From Streptomyces sp. NP160 (lineage in GTDB: Bacteria > Actinomycetota > Actinomycetes > Actinomycetales > Quadrisphaeraceae): a DNA stretch of 64,000 bases. The translations under genes and the position numbers were made by a program. The first letter of the stretch is position 1. Each line of letters starts with the position of its first letter. The stretch lies in assembly GCF_006335115.1 (NCBI RefSeq), contig NZ_VDMJ01000029.1, forward strand, positions 32,882 through 96,881. Reading direction: 5' to 3'. Positions 37,599 to 45,895 of this stretch are shown here, one piece after another. The notes below the pieces were generated by a model, which saw nothing but the letters and a program-made list of their open reading frames with translations, did not search any database and was not told the DNA's origin.

Positions 37599-37779
37599 GC
37601 GGTCGCCCGAGCGGTCGCCCGAGCGCTCCCCAGACCCGCGCGCGACCCCGCGCCGTGCGCACCCGGACACACCGCGTGCCTCTCCTGACCGCACCGGCGC
37701 TTGCCGTCGGCTACGGTGGCGTGCGACTGATAGCAGGCCCGGTGCGTGCCACCGCGGTGACTCTCGAAGAGGTGACCAC

Positions 37780-38433
37780 ATGGCGCTGACGCCCGAGGAC
37801 GTCGTCAACAAGCGGTTCCAGCCCACCAAGTTCCGTGAGGGCTACGACCAGGACGAGGTCGACGACTTCCTCGACGAGGTGGTCGGTGAGCTGCGCCGCC
37901 TGACGGCGGAGAACGAGCAGCTGCAGCAGAGCCTGTCGGCCTGCGAGCGGCGCGTGACCGAGCTCAGCCGCGGGGGCGGGGCCACCGGCCCGGTGCCCCA
38001 GCAGGCCGCGCCCGCGCCCGTCGCCCAGGCTCCGGCCCCGGCGCCCGTCATGGGCGGCGGCCAGGGCCTGGAGTCGGCCACCGGCATGCTGGCGCTGGCC
38101 CAGAAGCTCCACGACGACTTCGTCCGCTCCGGTGAGGAGCAGCGCGACCAGATCCTCGGCGAGGCCAAGGAGCGCGCCGGCCGCCTGGTGCGCGAGGCCG
38201 AGGAGAAGCACCGCCAGACCCTCGGCAGCCTCGAGCAGGAGCGGTCGCTGCTGGAGCGCAAGATCGACGAGCTGCGCATCTTCGAGCGCGACTACCGCAA
38301 CCGCATGAAGTCCTACCTCGAGTCGCAGCTGCGCGACCTCGAGACTCGCAGCAGCGCCGGCACCCAGAACGGCCGTCCGGCCCCGCCGGCCGCCCAGGAC
38401 GTCGGCTACGCCTTCGGTGGCGGTGCTAGCTGA
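37780..38433 (+). CDS. divIVA: Polar growth protein DivIVA (Wag31)
   Basis: A 217-residue coiled-coil protein. The N-terminal membrane-curvature domain is well conserved (LTPEDVVNKRFQPTKFREGYDQDEVDDFLDEVVGEL). A Pro/Ala/Gln linker (about residues 68-92) follows, then a long coiled coil (LHDDFVRSGEEQRDQILGEAKERAGRLV...) to residue 200. In actinobacteria it recruits the wall machinery to the poles. ATG 37780 has GAGGTG upstream; a TACGGT at 37712-37717 may be its -10. Confidence 0.95.
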   Translation: MALTPEDVVNKRFQPTKFREGYDQDEVDDFLDEVVGELRRLTAENEQLQQSLSACERRVTELSRGGGATGPVPQQAAPAPVAQAPAPAPVMGGGQGLESATGMLALAQKLHDDFVRSGEEQRDQILGEAKERAGRLVREAEEKHRQTLGSLEQERSLLERKIDELRIFERDYRNRMKSYLESQLRDLETRSSAGTQNGRPAPPAAQDVGYAFGGGAS

Positions 38434-38505
38434 GCGAGTCGTCCGCGGAGAGCCCCGCCACGACGCCGCCCTCCGGGCCGTCGTCGCAGGGACCCTCCGG
38501 TGCCA

Positions 38506-38538
38506 GCCCGTCCGCGCCCTCCGAGGGCGCGGACGGGC
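38506..38538 (+). terminator. 14-bp perfect hairpin between divIVA and lspA
   Basis: GCCCGTCCGCGCCC (38506-38519) pairs with GGGCGCGGACGGGC (38525-38538) around TCCGA. Its presence argues that lspA starts downstream at 38556, not in the open frame that reaches back to divIVA. Confidence 0.75.
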
Positions 38539-38555
38539 TCGGGCACGCGCGGCGT

Positions 38556-39068
38556 GTGAAGGCGCGGCGCCTGCGCCGCTTCCTCGTGGCCGTGGCGCTG
38601 GTGGGCCTCGCCGCTGACCAGGTCACCAAGGTCCTCGCCGTCGCGCTGCTCACCCCGGGCGAGCCCGTGCCCGTGGTGGGGGAGCTGCTGCAGCTGGTGC
38701 TGCTGCGCAACCCCGGGGCCGCGTTCTCCTTCGCGACCGGCGCCACCTGGATCTTCACGATCATCGCGGCGGTCGTCGTCGTCGCCGTCCTGCGGGTGTC
38801 CCGCAAGCTCGGCAGCCGCGCCTGGGCGCTGGCGCTGGGGCTGCTGCTCGCCGGCGCGACCGGCAACCTCGTGGACCGCCTGGTGCGCGCACCGGGGTTC
38901 GCCCGCGGCCACGTCGTGGACTTCCTGGCCCTGCCGCACTGGCCGGTGTTCAACGTGGCCGACTCCATGATCTGCACCGCGGCCGCCCTCATCGTCATCC
39001 TCGCGCTGCGGGGGGTCGAGATCGACGGCCGGCGGGCCACCTCGGGGCGTCAGGGCGGACGTGCCTGA
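38556..39068 (+). CDS. lspA: Lipoprotein signal peptidase II
   Basis: A 170-residue, four-helix aspartyl peptidase that cleaves lipoprotein signal peptides. Helix 1 contains [11 protein letters not shown] (family DxxTK). The catalytic aspartates lie in [12 protein letters not shown] and [21 protein letters not shown] is also conserved. GTG 38556 lies just after the hairpin; a Ser/Pro-rich upstream extension without a start codon of the usual type was rejected. It overlaps the pseudouridine synthase by 8 nt. Confidence 0.93.
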   Translation: MKARRLRRFLVAVALVGLAADQVTKVLAVALLTPGEPVPVVGELLQLVLLRNPGAAFSFATGATWIFTIIAAVVVVAVLRVSRKLGSRAWALALGLLLAGATGNLVDRLVRAPGFARGHVVDFLALPHWPVFNVADSMICTAAALIVILALRGVEIDGRRATSGRQGGRA

Positions 39069-39990
39069 GACCCGGTCCCTGCCCGTCCCCGACGGGCTCG
39101 ACGGCGAGCGGCTCGACGCCGGCCTGTCGCGCCTGCTGGGGCTGTCCCGCTCCCGCGTGGCCGAGGTCGCCGAGGGCGGCGGCGTGGAGCTGGACGGCGC
39201 CGTGGTCGGCAAGTCCGAGCGCCTGCGCGCCGGCGCGTGGCTGTCGGTGACCCTGCCGGACCCGCCGGCCGCCCCCCGCGTCGTCGCGGAACCGGTGGAC
39301 GGGCTGCGGGTCGTCCACGACGACGACGACCTCGTGGTGGTCGACAAGCCCGTCGGCGTCGCCGCGCACCCCTCGCCCGGGTGGACCGGGCCGACCGTCA
39401 TCGGCGGGCTCGCCGCCGCCGGCTACCGCATCTCGACGTCCGGAGCGGCCGAGCGCCAGGGCGTGGTCCACCGCCTCGATGTCGGCACGTCCGGGCTCAT
39501 GGTGGTGGCCAAGAGCGAGCACGCCTACTCCGTGCTCAAGGACGCCTTCCGCGAGCGGACGGTGGAGAAGACCTACCACGCGCTGGTGCAGGGCCACCCC
39601 GACCCGACGTCCGGCACCGTGGACGCGCCGATCGGCCGGCACCCGTCCTCGGACTGGAAGTGGGCCGTCACCGCCGAGGGCAAGCCCAGCGTCACGCACT
39701 ACGAGACCCTCGAGGCCTTCCGCGCTGCCACGCTGCTGGAGGTGCACCTGGAGACCGGGCGCACCCACCAGATCCGCGTGCACATGAGCGCGCTGCGGCA
39801 CCCGTGCTGCGGCGACCTCACCTACGGCGCCGACCCCGCGCTCGCGCAGCGCCTCGGCCTGACCCGGCAGTGGCTGCACGCCAAGGGCCTCGCCTTCCAC
39901 CACCCCGCCACGGGGGAGTGGACGGCGTTGAGCAGCGAGTACCCCGCCGACCTGCAGCACGCGCTCGACGTCCTCGCCGACCCCGCCTGA
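39061..39990 (+). CDS. RluA/RluD-family RNA pseudouridine synthase
   Basis: A 309-residue enzyme with an N-terminal S4 RNA-binding domain ([31 protein letters not shown]) and a pseudouridine synthase domain. The catalytic Asp is in [29 protein letters not shown] and [14 protein letters not shown] are also typical. The lspA-rluD order is widely conserved in Gram-positives. The exact RNA target (23S rRNA positions for RluD) is not provable here. GTG 39061 lies inside the lspA 3' end. Confidence 0.9.
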   Translation: MPETRSLPVPDGLDGERLDAGLSRLLGLSRSRVAEVAEGGGVELDGAVVGKSERLRAGAWLSVTLPDPPAAPRVVAEPVDGLRVVHDDDDLVVVDKPVGVAAHPSPGWTGPTVIGGLAAAGYRISTSGAAERQGVVHRLDVGTSGLMVVAKSEHAYSVLKDAFRERTVEKTYHALVQGHPDPTSGTVDAPIGRHPSSDWKWAVTAEGKPSVTHYETLEAFRAATLLEVHLETGRTHQIRVHMSALRHPCCGDLTYGADPALAQRLGLTRQWLHAKGLAFHHPATGEWTALSSEYPADLQHALDVLADPA

Positions 39991-40064
39991 CCCCGCTCGT
40001 CCCCCCTCCTGAACCGCAACCGGGCGCTCGGCTGCGAGTCGGTCCGGGGAGGTGATCAACGCGG

Positions 40065-40154
40065 GTGACAGGACGGGGTGGTCGGGAGGACACTGGGGGC
40101 GTGCTGGTTGCTTCAGAACACCGCTCCTGGCGGGGGACGGCGCCGGCGCAGTGA
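40065..40154 (+). CDS. Possible 29-codon leader peptide before ABC exporter
   Basis: GTG 40065 follows GGGGAGG (40047-40053) with an 11-nt spacer and encodes a 29-residue peptide beginning VTGRGGREDTGGVLVASEH. Its TGA overlaps the GTG of the exporter gene (GTGA), as in coupled genes. The exporter start itself has only a weak ribosome site, so translation may depend on this leader. Leader-peptide attenuation is known for some multidrug ABC pairs (BmrB before BmrCD). No homologue is recognised; it could be chance. Confidence 0.4.
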   Translation: MTGRGGREDTGGVLVASEHRSWRGTAPAQ

Positions 40155-42055
40155 GGGCGAGCAGGCGCACCCCGCGCGAGCGGGTCCAGCCCCGCACGCT
40201 CCGCCGCCTCGCCGCCCGCACCGCGCCCACCCCACCGTCGTCGTCCTCACCGCCGCAGCGCCCCGCCTCGACCGTCCGCAGCCTGCTGCGCCTGGTCGAC
40301 TGGGCGCGCCCGGCCCTGCCCCGCATGCTGCTGGGCACGCTGGCGGCGCTGTGCGCCAGCCTCATCGCGCTCGCCGTGCCGCAGGTGCTGCGCGAGCTGG
40401 TCAACGGCCCGCTGCTCACCTCCGGCTCGCGCACCGCCGTGCTGGCGGCGGTGGGCCTCGTGCTGGTGCTCGGCGTGGTCGAGGCCGTGCTCATCTGGAG
40501 CCGGCGCGTCTTCGTGGCCACGCCGGGCACCACCGTCGAGGCGACCATGCGCCTCGACCTGTTCCGCCACCTGCTCGACCTGCCGCTGAGCTTCCACGAC
40601 CGCTGGTCCACCGGGCAGCTGCTGCAGCGGGCCATGTCGGACCTGTCCACGGTGCGCCGCTGGCTGATCTTCGGCCTGCTCATGCTGGTCGTGTCCATCA
40701 CCACCGTGGTGGTGGGCGTCGGCCTGATGCTGTGGACCGCCTGGCCGCTGGGCCTGGTCTACCTCGTCGGTGCGGTGCCCGTGATGGTGCTGGGCTTCCG
40801 GTTCGGCGAGGACTACCGCGTGGTCGCCCGCCGCGCCCGCGACCAGGCCGGCGACCTCGCCGGTCGCGTGGAGGAGTCCGTCCACGGCATCCGCGTGCTC
40901 AAGGCGTTCGGCCGCGGCCGCGACGCCCTGGGTGACTTCACGCGGGACGCGGAGGGCCTGCGCGAGACCGAGGTCCACAAGGCGCGCACCCTGTCGCGCG
41001 TGACGCTGGCGCTCGGGGTGATCCCCGAGACGGCCGCCGCCGTGAGCCTCGTGCTGGGCGTCTGGCTGGCCTCCCAGGGCCGGCTGTCGGTGGGTGCGCT
41101 GGTCGCGTTCTTCGCCACCGCCGCCGTGGTCAACGCGCCCGTGGAGCGCATCGGCCAGCTGCTGGCCATGACACTCGACGCCCGCACCGCCACCGACCGG
41201 TACCTCGACGTGCTCGAGACCGTCTCCGAGGTGCAGGACCCACCCCGTCCGCTGGCGCCCCCGACGCCCGGCCCGCAGGGGGCGCGCGTGGAGCTGCGCG
41301 GAGTGGCCTTCACCCACGACGACGGCGACCGGCCCGTGCTCGACGGCGTCGACCTGGTGCTCGAGCCCGGCCGCACCACGGCGCTCGTGGGCCTGACCGG
41401 CAGCGGCAAGACCACGCTCGCGCAGCTGGTGCCGCGGCTGGTGGACCCCACGGAGGGCCAGGTGCTGCTCGACGGCGTGGACGTGCGGGACCTGCGCCGC
41501 GAGGACGTGCGCTCCGCCGTCGCCGTGGCCTTCGAGGACCCGGTGCTCTTCTCGGAGTCCGTGGCCGAGAACGTGCTGCTCGGCCTGCCGGACGGCGCCG
41601 ACGGTCCCGGCGCCGCCGAGCGCGAGCGGCTCCTCGCCGAGGCGCTGCGGGTGGCCGAGGCCGACTTCGTGGCCGACCTCCCCGACGGCGTCGAGACCCG
41701 CGTCGGTGAGGAGGGCCTGAGCCTGTCCGGCGGGCAGCGCCAGCGCCTGGCCCTGGCGCGCGCGGTGGCCGCCCACCCCAGCGTGCTGGTGCTCGACGAC
41801 CCGCTGTCCGCCCTCGACGTCACCACCGAGGCCGTGGTCACCGAGCGACTGCGCGACGTGCTCGCCGGCACCACCACGCTGGTCGTCGCCCACCGCACGT
41901 CCACGGTGGCCCTGGCCGACCGGGTCGCCGTGCTCGAGGACGGGCGGATCACCGGCGTCGGCACGCACGACGAGCTGCTGCGGGAGCACCCGCACTACCG
42001 CTACGTGCTCACCGCCATGAGCGCGCAGGACGACGACGAGGAGGGCGCCGCGTGA
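40151..42055 (+). CDS. ABC exporter half-transporter with degenerate ATPase site
   Basis: A 634-residue fused membrane-ATPase protein. Six membrane helices (about residues 60-330) precede a nucleotide-binding domain with Walker A GLTGSGKTT (414-422), signature LSLSGGQRQR and Walker B VLVLDDPLSALD. The residue after the Walker B Asp is D550, where the catalytic Glu is expected, so its own site should be degenerate, as in one partner of heterodimeric exporters (TM287, BmrC). ATGA/GTGA-type overlap with the next gene supports a heterodimer. A lipid, peptide or drug could be the cargo. Confidence 0.88.
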   Translation: MRASRRTPRERVQPRTLRRLAARTAPTPPSSSSPPQRPASTVRSLLRLVDWARPALPRMLLGTLAALCASLIALAVPQVLRELVNGPLLTSGSRTAVLAAVGLVLVLGVVEAVLIWSRRVFVATPGTTVEATMRLDLFRHLLDLPLSFHDRWSTGQLLQRAMSDLSTVRRWLIFGLLMLVVSITTVVVGVGLMLWTAWPLGLVYLVGAVPVMVLGFRFGEDYRVVARRARDQAGDLAGRVEESVHGIRVLKAFGRGRDALGDFTRDAEGLRETEVHKARTLSRVTLALGVIPETAAAVSLVLGVWLASQGRLSVGALVAFFATAAVVNAPVERIGQLLAMTLDARTATDRYLDVLETVSEVQDPPRPLAPPTPGPQGARVELRGVAFTHDDGDRPVLDGVDLVLEPGRTTALVGLTGSGKTTLAQLVPRLVDPTEGQVLLDGVDVRDLRREDVRSAVAVAFEDPVLFSESVAENVLLGLPDGADGPGAAERERLLAEALRVAEADFVADLPDGVETRVGEEGLSLSGGQRQRLALARAVAAHPSVLVLDDPLSALDVTTEAVVTERLRDVLAGTTTLVVAHRTSTVALADRVAVLEDGRITGVGTHDELLREHPHYRYVLTAMSAQDDDEEGAA

Positions 42056-43875
42056 GCGCCGCCACGGCCCGGGCCGCCACCGACCGGGCGGCCGAGCCCG
42101 CGCAGCCCGCCGACCTGGACGACGAGCGCGGCCAGTCCCTGCCGCTGCTGCGCTCGGTGCTCCGCCCGGTGCGCGCCCGCGTGTGGCTGCTGGTGGTGCT
42201 CGTGGTGGTCAGCCAGGCCGCGGTGGTGGCGGGTCCGGCGCTCGTGGCGGCCGGCATCGACGCCGGCCTGCCGGCCCTGCGCGACGGTGACGCGCTGCCG
42301 CTCGTCCTCGTGGGGTGCGGGTACCTCGCGGCGGCGGTGCTCGGCGGGACGCTGTCCGCCGCCGTCGTCCGGCAGTCGGCTGCCGCCAGCCAGACGGTGC
42401 TGCTGGACCTGCGCCGGCGGGTGTTCCGCCAGACCCAGCGGCTCGACCTGGAGTTCCACGAGCGGTACACCTCGGGCCGGATCATCTCGCGCCAGACCTC
42501 CGACCTGGAGGCCGTGCGCGAGCTGCTCGACGGTGGCGTCACCACCCTGGCGACCAGCGCCACGTCGATGCTGCTCACCGCGGTGTCGCTGGCGGTGCTC
42601 GACTGGCGCTCCGGTGCGGTGCTGCTGGTGGCGGTGGTGCCCGGGGTGGTGCTGACGCGCTGGTTCCAGCGGCGCTCGCAGCAGCAGTACCGGCGCACCC
42701 GCGTGGTGGCCGCCCGGGTGATCGTCGCGTTCGTCGAGACGATGACCGGGGTCCGCGCCGTGCAGGCGTTCCGGCGCGAGCGGACCGTGGCCGGCTCCTA
42801 CGCCGACCTCGCCGAGGAGTACCGGGCCGTGACGGACAAGGCGCTGCGGGTCAACGGCGTCTTCGACCTGTGGCTGACCATGATCGGCAACGTGACGGTG
42901 GCCGTGGTGCTGCTCGTGGGCGGTCTGCGAGCCCTGGACGGCCAGCTGGCGGTGGGCGTGCTCGTGGCGGCGGTGCTGTACGCGCGGCGGTTCTTCACCC
43001 CGCTGCGCGACGTCGGCATGTTCTACAACTCCTTCCAGTCCGCACAGGCGGCCCTGGAGAAGCTCGCCTCGCTGCTGGTCGAGGAGCCGCGCCTGGCCGA
43101 CCCGGCCGACCCGGTGGCCCTGGAGAGCCCGCGCGGGGAGCTGGTGCTCGACCACGTGAGCTTCGGCTACGCCGAGGGGCCCGACGTGCTCCACGACGTG
43201 CACGTGGGCGTGCCCGCCGGGCAGACCGTGGCGCTGGTCGGGTCCACGGGGGCGGGCAAGTCGACGGTGGCGAAGCTGGTGGCGCGCTTCTACGACGTGC
43301 GCCGCGGTGCCGTGCGGCTGGACGGCGTGGACGTGCGGGAGGTCGCTCCCGAGGACCTGCGCCGCGCCGTCGTCATGGTGACCCAGGAGGCGTACCTGTT
43401 CTCGGGGTCCGTGGCGGAGAACATCCTCATCGGGCGTCCGGAAGCAACCCGGGCGGAGGTCGAGGCGGCGGGGCGCGCCGTCGGCGTGCACGACCTGGTC
43501 ATGACCTTCCCGCAGGGGTACGACACCCCGGTGGACAGCCGCGGCGTGCGCCTGTCCGCGGGTCAGCGGCAGCTGGTGAGCTTCGCCCGGGCGTTCCTGG
43601 CCGACCCCGCGGTGCTCGTGCTCGACGAGGCCACCAGCTCCTTGGACGTGCCGGGCGAGCAGCACGTGCAGGAGGCCCTCGAGCGGCTCCTCGCCGACCG
43701 GACCGCCGTCGTGGTGGCGCACCGGCTCTCCACCGTGATGACGGCCGACCGCGTGCTCGTGGTGGAGGGCGGCCGCGTGGTGGAGGACGGCTCACCGGCC
43801 GAGCTGGTGGCGGCCGGCGGTCGCTTCGCGCGGCTGCACGAGGACTGGCAGGCCTCGATCAGCGCCGCCGCCTGA
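42052..43875 (+). CDS. ABC exporter half-transporter with canonical ATPase site
   Basis: A 607-residue partner of the preceding gene. Six membrane helices (about residues 40-320) are followed by Walker A GSTGAGKST (from residue 397), Q-loop VTQEAYLFSG, a variant signature RLSAGQRQ and Walker B LVLDEATSSLD with the catalytic Glu at 526; the H-loop His is in VVAHRLST. The pairing of one degenerate and one canonical site is the hallmark of asymmetric exporters. GTGA overlap upstream. Confidence 0.9.
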   Translation: MSAATARAATDRAAEPAQPADLDDERGQSLPLLRSVLRPVRARVWLLVVLVVVSQAAVVAGPALVAAGIDAGLPALRDGDALPLVLVGCGYLAAAVLGGTLSAAVVRQSAAASQTVLLDLRRRVFRQTQRLDLEFHERYTSGRIISRQTSDLEAVRELLDGGVTTLATSATSMLLTAVSLAVLDWRSGAVLLVAVVPGVVLTRWFQRRSQQQYRRTRVVAARVIVAFVETMTGVRAVQAFRRERTVAGSYADLAEEYRAVTDKALRVNGVFDLWLTMIGNVTVAVVLLVGGLRALDGQLAVGVLVAAVLYARRFFTPLRDVGMFYNSFQSAQAALEKLASLLVEEPRLADPADPVALESPRGELVLDHVSFGYAEGPDVLHDVHVGVPAGQTVALVGSTGAGKSTVAKLVARFYDVRRGAVRLDGVDVREVAPEDLRRAVVMVTQEAYLFSGSVAENILIGRPEATRAEVEAAGRAVGVHDLVMTFPQGYDTPVDSRGVRLSAGQRQLVSFARAFLADPAVLVLDEATSSLDVPGEQHVQEALERLLADRTAVVVAHRLSTVMTADRVLVVEGGRVVEDGSPAELVAAGGRFARLHEDWQASISAAA

Positions 43876-43880
43876 CCCCT

Positions 43881-43903
43881 CGTGTTCATGGCGGTCGGCC
43901 ACC
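43881..43903 (+). repeat. Dispersed repeat copy after ABC exporter
   Basis: CGTGTTCATGG-CG-GTCGGCCACC resembles the repeat core at 9197-9220 (inside dnaE2) and 63819-63841. It sits directly after the exporter operon, in the gap between convergent genes, without its own inverted arm. Confidence 0.45.
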
Positions 43904-43947
43904 CTGCGGCGGGGCGCACCGGGCACGCCGGCTGACGATCTCAGGCG

Positions 43948-44103
43948 TCAGGCGGAGGCGGCTGTGTCCGCCGTCCTGCAGGGTGGCGCTCGCGGTGTGC
44001 GCAGGTGCTCGAGGGCGGACGCCGCGCGGACCCGCCCGGCCAGGACTGCCACGACCAGCCGGCACGCCAGGGCGACGAGCAGCCCGGCAGCGGCGGCCGC
44101 CAC
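43948..44103 (-). CDS. Possible small membrane protein (51 residues)
   Basis: GTG 44103 opens a 51-codon frame with one hydrophobic segment (AAAAAGLLVALACRLVVAVLAG) followed by a basic tail. Third-position GC is near complete over the first 35 codons. It lies 18 nt after the stop of the upstream membrane protein gene, so an operon is possible. No ribosome site and no known family; could be spurious. Confidence 0.3.
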   Translation of the reverse strand: MAAAAAGLLVALACRLVVAVLAGRVRAASALEHLRTPRAPPCRTADTAASA

Positions 44104-44121
44104 GACGACGAGCTGAGCGCT

Positions 44122-44796
44122 TCAGCTGCTGCCGCGGGCGGCGGCGTCCGGCCGCCGGGCGACGACGACGCCGGCCACCACCGCGCCCAGGCACCCCAGG
44201 GCCAGGTCGCCGAGGGTGTCGCCGTAGGCGGCGGCGAGCCCACCGTCGACCTCGCCGAAGCGGATGAAGGTGGCCCACTCGCCGAGCTCCCAGCCGACGG
44301 CGAGCAGCGCTCCCACTCCGGCGGTGCAGAGGGCCAGCGCCCAGCGGGGGCGCACCCCGCCGTCGCGCAGCAGGAGGCCGGCGCCGCCGGAGAGCAGGGC
44401 CCAGTTCACCAGGTGGTTGGCGTCGTCCCACCAGGTCACGGCGTCGTAGAGGTCGAGGGTGTTGCCGGTGACGTCGACGAGGAACGGCAGCGCCACCAGC
44501 AGCGTCGCGGTCCACGGCAGCGGTCCCGCGGGCAGGTGGCGGTGGTTGCGCCGTGCGCGACGCCCCACGGCCACCAGGGGCACGAGCAGCATGAGCACCG
44601 GGTAGGCGGCCAGCCGCGCACCGAACCCCTTGCCGGCGAACTGCGGCAGGTCGCTGAACGCCCCGACCGCCAGCTGGCCGACGGTGGCCAGCAGCACGCC
44701 GAGCACGGCCCAGCGCACCCACCGGGCGGGGTGCCGCGTCGGTGCGGGACCAGGCCCGGTGGCGTCGGCGGTGGCGGTGGGGGTGGACGGTGCCAC
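44122..44796 (-). CDS. Polytopic membrane protein (DUF2238/YjdF-like)
   Basis: A 224-residue protein with about six hydrophobic segments. The central NTLDLYDAVTWWDDANHLVNWALLSGGAG and late VGWELGEWATFIRFGEVDGGLAAAYGDTLGDLALG stretches resemble the acidic and His-containing loops of the DUF2238/YjdF family, whose function is unknown. GTG start at 44796. The family call is from motif resemblance only. Confidence 0.55.
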   Translation of the reverse strand: MAPSTPTATADATGPGPAPTRHPARWVRWAVLGVLLATVGQLAVGAFSDLPQFAGKGFGARLAAYPVLMLLVPLVAVGRRARRNHRHLPAGPLPWTATLLVALPFLVDVTGNTLDLYDAVTWWDDANHLVNWALLSGGAGLLLRDGGVRPRWALALCTAGVGALLAVGWELGEWATFIRFGEVDGGLAAAYGDTLGDLALGCLGAVVAGVVVARRPDAAARGSS

Positions 44797-44841
44797 GCCG
44801 GTGATCGTGGCTCACTGCCCCGGTCCCCGGCAGGCCGCCGC

Positions 44842-44935
44842 GCCGGAACGCTGCCGGGAAGTGCCGGAACCCTGCCCCGACGTGTCGGAACCCCACGCCG
44901 GTTCCGACACGTCCGGGCAGGGTTCCGACACGTCC
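44842..44935. repeat. Nested inverted repeat with 21-bp period
   Basis: Left of a 7-nt centre, units beginning GCCGGAACG, GCCGGAACC and GTCGGAACC start at 44842, 44863 and 44884 (period 21). Right of it, GGTTCCGACACGTCC starts at 44900 and 44921 (period 21). The 29-nt arms 44864-44892 and 44900-44928 are complementary with one mismatch. It lies between two minus-strand genes. Confidence 0.8.
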
Positions 44936-44971
44936 AGGCGACTCATGGCACCTCCCTCCGGCGGAGCCTCC

Positions 44972-45895
44972 TCAGGTGCGGGCGGCGAAGAAGTCGCGGG
45001 CGTCGTGGAGGCCCTCGAGGTTCCCCTCGGGCCCGTCCACACCGGTGCGGTCGTCGCGCGCCAGGTGCTGGGCGAAGTACGCGGCCTGCACCGCCTGCCG
45101 CAGCCGCAGCAGCACCTCCACCCGCGGCAGCAGCGCGTCCGCTGCGGGGCCCGACGCGGGGGCCAGTGCCGCCGCGTACGCCGCCACCAGCGCCCGGCCT
45201 CGCTCGAGCCCACCGACGTACATGACCGCCGAGGCGACGTCGTAGAGCAGCGGTCCGTGCGCCGCGCTCGACCAGTCGATGAGCCCGCACGCACCACCGG
45301 CGACCACCGGGCGCAGGAAGGCGTCGGGCGCCGGGTCGGCGTGCAGCAGCCCCACCTCGAGCTGAGCGCGGCCGTCGTCGAGCAGGGCGCGGCAGGCGGC
45401 CAGCGCGTCGTCCACCGCGGGGCGCACCCAGGGCTCCACGTCGAGGTGGGGCCCCTCCAGCTCCGGCCACGGCGGGAACCGCGCCGCCGAGCCGTCGTCG
45501 ACACCGCGCAGCACGCGGTGCGCGGCGCCGAGGGTGGCGCCCATGAGCGCGGGCGCGTCCTCGTCGTCGCCGTCCAGCGGAGCGCCGTCCACCCAGCGCA
45601 GCAGCGCCAGCGGGCCCTCGGGCAGGTCCGCGTGGTCGGCGCCGTCGACGGTCCGCCGAGGCACGCCCGCCCGCAGACCCGCCCCCTCGACGAGCCTCGC
45701 CGCACGCAGCCCGCGCAGGAAGGAGGCCCTCAGCTCCGGCGCCACCTGCTTCGCGGCCCAGCGCCCCACCCGCCCGCAGGGGGCCGTGGCCTCCACGACC
45801 CACGTCCGGGAGTTCATGCCGCCGCCCAGCGGCAGCACCAGCGCCCCCGGCAGCCCCCACCGCGCGCGGACGGCGTCGCCCGGGTCGTCAGGCAC
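44972..45895 (-). CDS. Aminoglycoside phosphotransferase (APH)-like kinase
   Basis: A 307-residue APH/choline-kinase-fold protein. The catalytic loop is seen as VGLLHADPAPDAFL (family HGDxxxxN with changes) and the DFG-like position as GLIDWSSAAHGPLLYDVAS. The N-terminal nucleotide-binding strands contain LPLGGGMNSRTWVVEA. The Gly-to-Ala and Asn-to-Asp changes in the catalytic loop make activity uncertain. It could act on a metabolite or be a resistance-like enzyme; no evidence for a drug substrate. GTG 45895 overlaps the upstream hydrolase by 8 nt. Confidence 0.7.
   Translation of the reverse strand: MPDDPGDAVRARWGLPGALVLPLGGGMNSRTWVVEATAPCGRVGRWAAKQVAPELRASFLRGLRAARLVEGAGLRAGVPRRTVDGADHADLPEGPLALLRWVDGAPLDGDDEDAPALMGATLGAAHRVLRGVDDGSAARFPPWPELEGPHLDVEPWVRPAVDDALAACRALLDDGRAQLEVGLLHADPAPDAFLRPVVAGGACGLIDWSSAAHGPLLYDVASAVMYVGGLERGRALVAAYAAALAPASGPAADALLPRVEVLLRLRQAVQAAYFAQHLARDDRTGVDGPEGNLEGLHDARDFFAART

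Noticed and set aside
38430..38555. N-terminal Ser/Pro extension of LspA in the open frame upstream
   Set aside because: It has no ATG, GTG or TTG start and contains a strong terminator-like hairpin.
44842..44935. Transposon end or attachment site
   Set aside because: No transposase or integrase gene nearby and no target duplication visible.
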